From Basidiobolus meristosporus CBS 931.73 (taxonomy: Eukaryota > Basidiobolomycota > Basidiobolomycetes > Basidiobolales > Basidiobolaceae): 64,000 bases of DNA. Within the stretch, counting starts at the first letter, position 1, and each line of letters opens with the position of its first letter. A model generated the notes under the pieces. The model was given only the letters and a program-made list of their open reading frames with translations, ran no database searches and was not told the DNA's origin. The DNA lies in the NCBI GenBank assembly GCA_002104905.1, contig MCFE01000067.1, forward strand, positions 1 to 64,000, in the 5' to 3' direction. A program made the translations under genes and the position numbers. Below are positions 62,174-64,000 of this stretch, piece by piece.

Positions 62174-62464
62174 CTAATTCGAATTGGCCTCCATCCGGGC
62201 TTCTCCCTTGACACGGCCAGCCTTTCCTTCAGCTTCCATTTGCTCGTTGCCAATGGCACAGCCAACAGTGTTCTTGACATTGCCCTTAAGCTTCTCGCTG
62301 GCACCCTGAGCATACCCTTCGGCCTGGGCTTTTTTGTATTCGACATTCCCTTCGGCTCTTCTGGCCTTGCCTTCAGCTTGCATTTGCTCGTTGCCAATGG
62401 CACTGCCTACATTCTCCTTGACGGCACCAGAGGCGGCTTTGACGTTAGCGTTGAACTTGTCCAT
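62174..62464 (-). CDS. CsbD/Hmp1-like protein, type II
   Basis: 96 aa, type II consensus except Val for Ala in EGNVEYKK. Mirror partner of the copy at 59967. Confidence 0.92.
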   Translation of the reverse strand: MDKFNANVKAASGAVKENVGSAIGNEQMQAEGKARRAEGNVEYKKAQAEGYAQGASEKLKGNVKNTVGCAIGNEQMEAEGKAGRVKGEARMEANSN

Positions 62465-62805
62465 AGTGTTGTTGGATCGGAGTTGATTTGAGGATGTGAG
62501 AGTGTAATGATAGTTGAGACTGTCTCGAAGCAATGGTAAATATTTATGGGAAACAATCCCGAAGAATGACGCAGTGGAATCAATCGCGCTTACTCCATCC
62601 ATGATGTCACCCTGGTGCTCATTAGCCATATTTGGTAGACAGATAAATTGTTTCATTAGGGTTCACGTACCGGCACATTACCTTGGTTACTAGGTTGCGT
62701 CACTTACCATCAAGCGCGAAAGCCATCAATGGTCCGTTTGGTATATATACGCCTGCAATACAACCAGTGCAAACACATTCTAACCAACTCCGATCTAACA
62801 ACACT
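62465..62805. promoter_or_regulatory. shared promoter of a head-to-head type II pair
   Basis: 341 bp, mirror of 59626-59966: TATTTATGG faces left and TATATATACG faces right. Confidence 0.65.
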
Positions 62806-63096
62806 ATGGACAAGTTCAACGCTAACGTCAAAGCCGCCTCTGGTGCCGTCAAGGAGAATGTAGGCAGTGCCATTGGCAACGAGCAAATGCAAGCTGAAGG
62901 CAAGGCCAGAAGAGCCGAAGGGAATGCCGAGTACAAAAAGGCCCAGGCCGAAGGGTATGCTCAGGGTGCCAGTGAGAAGCTTAAGGGCAATGTCAAGAAC
63001 ACTGTTGGCTGTGCCATTGGCAACGAGCAAATGGAAGCCGAAGGAAAGGCTGGCCGTGTCAAGGGAGAGGCACGGATGGAAGCTAATTCCAATTAG
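62806..63096 (+). CDS. CsbD/Hmp1-like protein, type II
   Basis: 96 aa, exact type II consensus. Mirror partner of the copy at 59335. TGTATATT follows the stop. Confidence 0.92.
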   Translation: MDKFNANVKAASGAVKENVGSAIGNEQMQAEGKARRAEGNAEYKKAQAEGYAQGASEKLKGNVKNTVGCAIGNEQMEAEGKAGRVKGEARMEANSN

Positions 63097-63632
63097 AAGT
63101 GTATATTTTTAAACGTAGTGTATATGGATTACTGACGTAATTAAATAAAACCCTTTATCATTCACAAATTAGATAATGACTTGGTCAGTGCCATTGTGAA
63201 TTACAGGGTTCGTAGTTGTGAATAAGGGCCAGGTTGATGGAAAATTTACAGTTTGTTCCTTGTACTACAGCTAGTTTGCTTGTATGTGTGTAGGGTTACA
63301 ATATTCCTTTCCCTGTCAGAATTTTAAAGCACACCTTTCTATTAAATCCTCGTTCTGGATGCATCTCTCGGATGTTAATTTGTGTGAGGCTACTCCCACC
63401 TTGAGAAAGCTATGTGGTAGTGCCGTAGTACTTTTTTCATTATTCATACAGGTGATAATGATGCACCTGATGTGCCGCACCATATTCTCTGGTAATTATC
63501 GGCTTTCGGTAAAATGCTTGCGAAAAGATGAGTTTGGATACAAGATATTATTAATGTAAAACCGAGTCCTCGGAATACTTAGAATGATAATATAAGGAAT
63601 ATTAGGGCACTTTATTTACATCAGGGGTGGAT
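63097..63632. other. spacer between the type II block and a type I copy, no gene seen
   Basis: A 91-codon plus frame at 63284-63559 shows no family signal. The minus-strand TGTAAATA element of the next gene lies at 63613-63620. Confidence 0.4.
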
Positions 63633-63923
63633 TCAATTGGAGTTGGCGCTCATGCGGGCGTCCCCTTTGGCACGACCTGCCTTGCCCTCAGCCTCCATCT
63701 GCTCATTGCCTACTGCGCTACCGACAGTATCCTTGACGCTGCCCTTGAGCTTCTCACCGGCTCCCTGGGCGTATCCTTCAGCCTGGGCCTTCTTGTACTC
63801 GGCATTGCCCTCGGCTCTGGTGGCCTTGCCTTCAGCTTGCATCTGCTCGTTGCCGAAAGCACTTCCTACGTTTTCCTTGACAGCACCGGTGGCGGACTTG
63901 ATATTAGCGTTGACTTTATCCAT
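63633..63923 (-). CDS. CsbD/Hmp1-like protein, type I, palindrome class (MDKV), minus strand
   Basis: 96 aa; MDKVNANIKSATGAV, with Thr12 for Ser, otherwise type I. It is the only minus-strand type I copy, and it returns to type I beyond the type II block. TGTAAATA (minus) at 63613-63620, 12 nt after the stop. Upstream DNA to the window edge has the palindrome-class CATAAATAC and GCACCACATAAA text; the palindrome itself would lie beyond 64000. Confidence 0.92.
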   Translation of the reverse strand: MDKVNANIKSATGAVKENVGSAFGNEQMQAEGKATRAEGNAEYKKAQAEGYAQGAGEKLKGSVKDTVGSAVGNEQMEAEGKAGRAKGDARMSANSN

Positions 63924-64000
63924 GTTTGTGGTGAGAGAGGAATGATACGACTTCTGGCTAGTCGGAAGTAGAGTATTTATGTGGTGCAGGATTGGATTGG
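63924..64000 (-). promoter_or_regulatory. promoter start of the last CsbD copy, cut by the window edge
   Basis: On the minus strand CACCACATAAATACTCTAC matches the palindrome-class promoters at 49890, 50775, 52660 and 54545. Confidence 0.55.

Larger units (their letters stand above)
61386..63096. repeat. right arm of the large inverted repeat
   Basis: Reverse-complement partner of 59335-61042; arm ends coincide with gene ends as far as I can align by eye. Confidence 0.75.

Noticed and set aside
56507-63096. Repeats with regular spacing that could suggest a CRISPR-like array.
   Set aside because: The units are protein-coding genes of 291 bp with promoters, in both orientations, in a eukaryote.

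Overview
The window is fungal nuclear DNA. Genes have short introns of 51-69 nt with GT-AG ends and recognisable branch-point sequence. TATA boxes sit about 55-80 bp before start codons, and AATAAA-type signals follow stops. The gene set includes a fungal-type protein kinase C, a full-length ABCB transporter and ribosomal protein P1. Expanded secreted chitin-active enzymes (CE4 deacetylases with CBM18 modules, an AA11-like LPMO, a proteinase K-like subtilase) fit an early-diverging filamentous fungus such as the Entomophthoromycotina (for example Basidiobolus or Conidiobolus). That placement is inference; no marker gene here fixes the species.

Layout. 1-5.6 kb: secreted enzymes on the minus strand (an LPMO cut by the window edge, a decayed GH16 wall glucanase/transglycosylase, a subtilase, an unrecognised secreted protein). 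5.6-8 kb: a tRNA and a possible tubby-like gene. 8.5-36.3 kb: six minus-strand chitin deacetylase genes, each with a signal peptide, three or five CBM18 chitin-binding modules and a NodB domain. The first three and the fourth are intact; the last two carry frameshifts. A tandem pair of nearly identical secreted isochorismatase-like hydrolases interrupts the series at 14.1-16.4 kb. The last three deacetylases lie in repeated segments that also carry a tRNA-Arg. Between 20.67 and 24.46 kb is a gene-less block almost without CpG dinucleotides. 37-45.5 kb: housekeeping-type genes (RPP1, Pkc1, ABCB transporter). 47.4-63.9 kb: twenty copies, sixteen intact, of a 96-100 residue CsbD/Hmp1-like two-repeat protein.

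How the parts relate. The left two thirds serve cell-wall and chitin chemistry outside the cell: chitin oxidation, deacetylation and proteolysis. Pkc1 is the central kinase of the cell wall integrity pathway in other fungi, but its position here need not be functional. The right third is a stress-type small-protein array. Type I copies (48.8-56 kb, plus one at the right edge) have one of two promoter classes, a CRE class (TGACGTCA) or a TCATCAGTGATGA class, and each class matches a specific protein N-terminus. Type II copies (56.5-63.1 kb) form five head-to-head pairs over shared promoters of about 340 bp, and part of this block is a large inverted repeat.

The most informative signals are evolutionary. 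A tRNA-Arg pseudogene differs from its two intact copies by one deletion plus changes at all five CpG sites and nowhere else. Together with the CpG-free block this points to cytosine-methylation decay. The deacetylase and CsbD arrays show recent duplication, gene conversion and independent frameshifts, that is, birth-and-death evolution caught in progress. All alignments here were made by eye.
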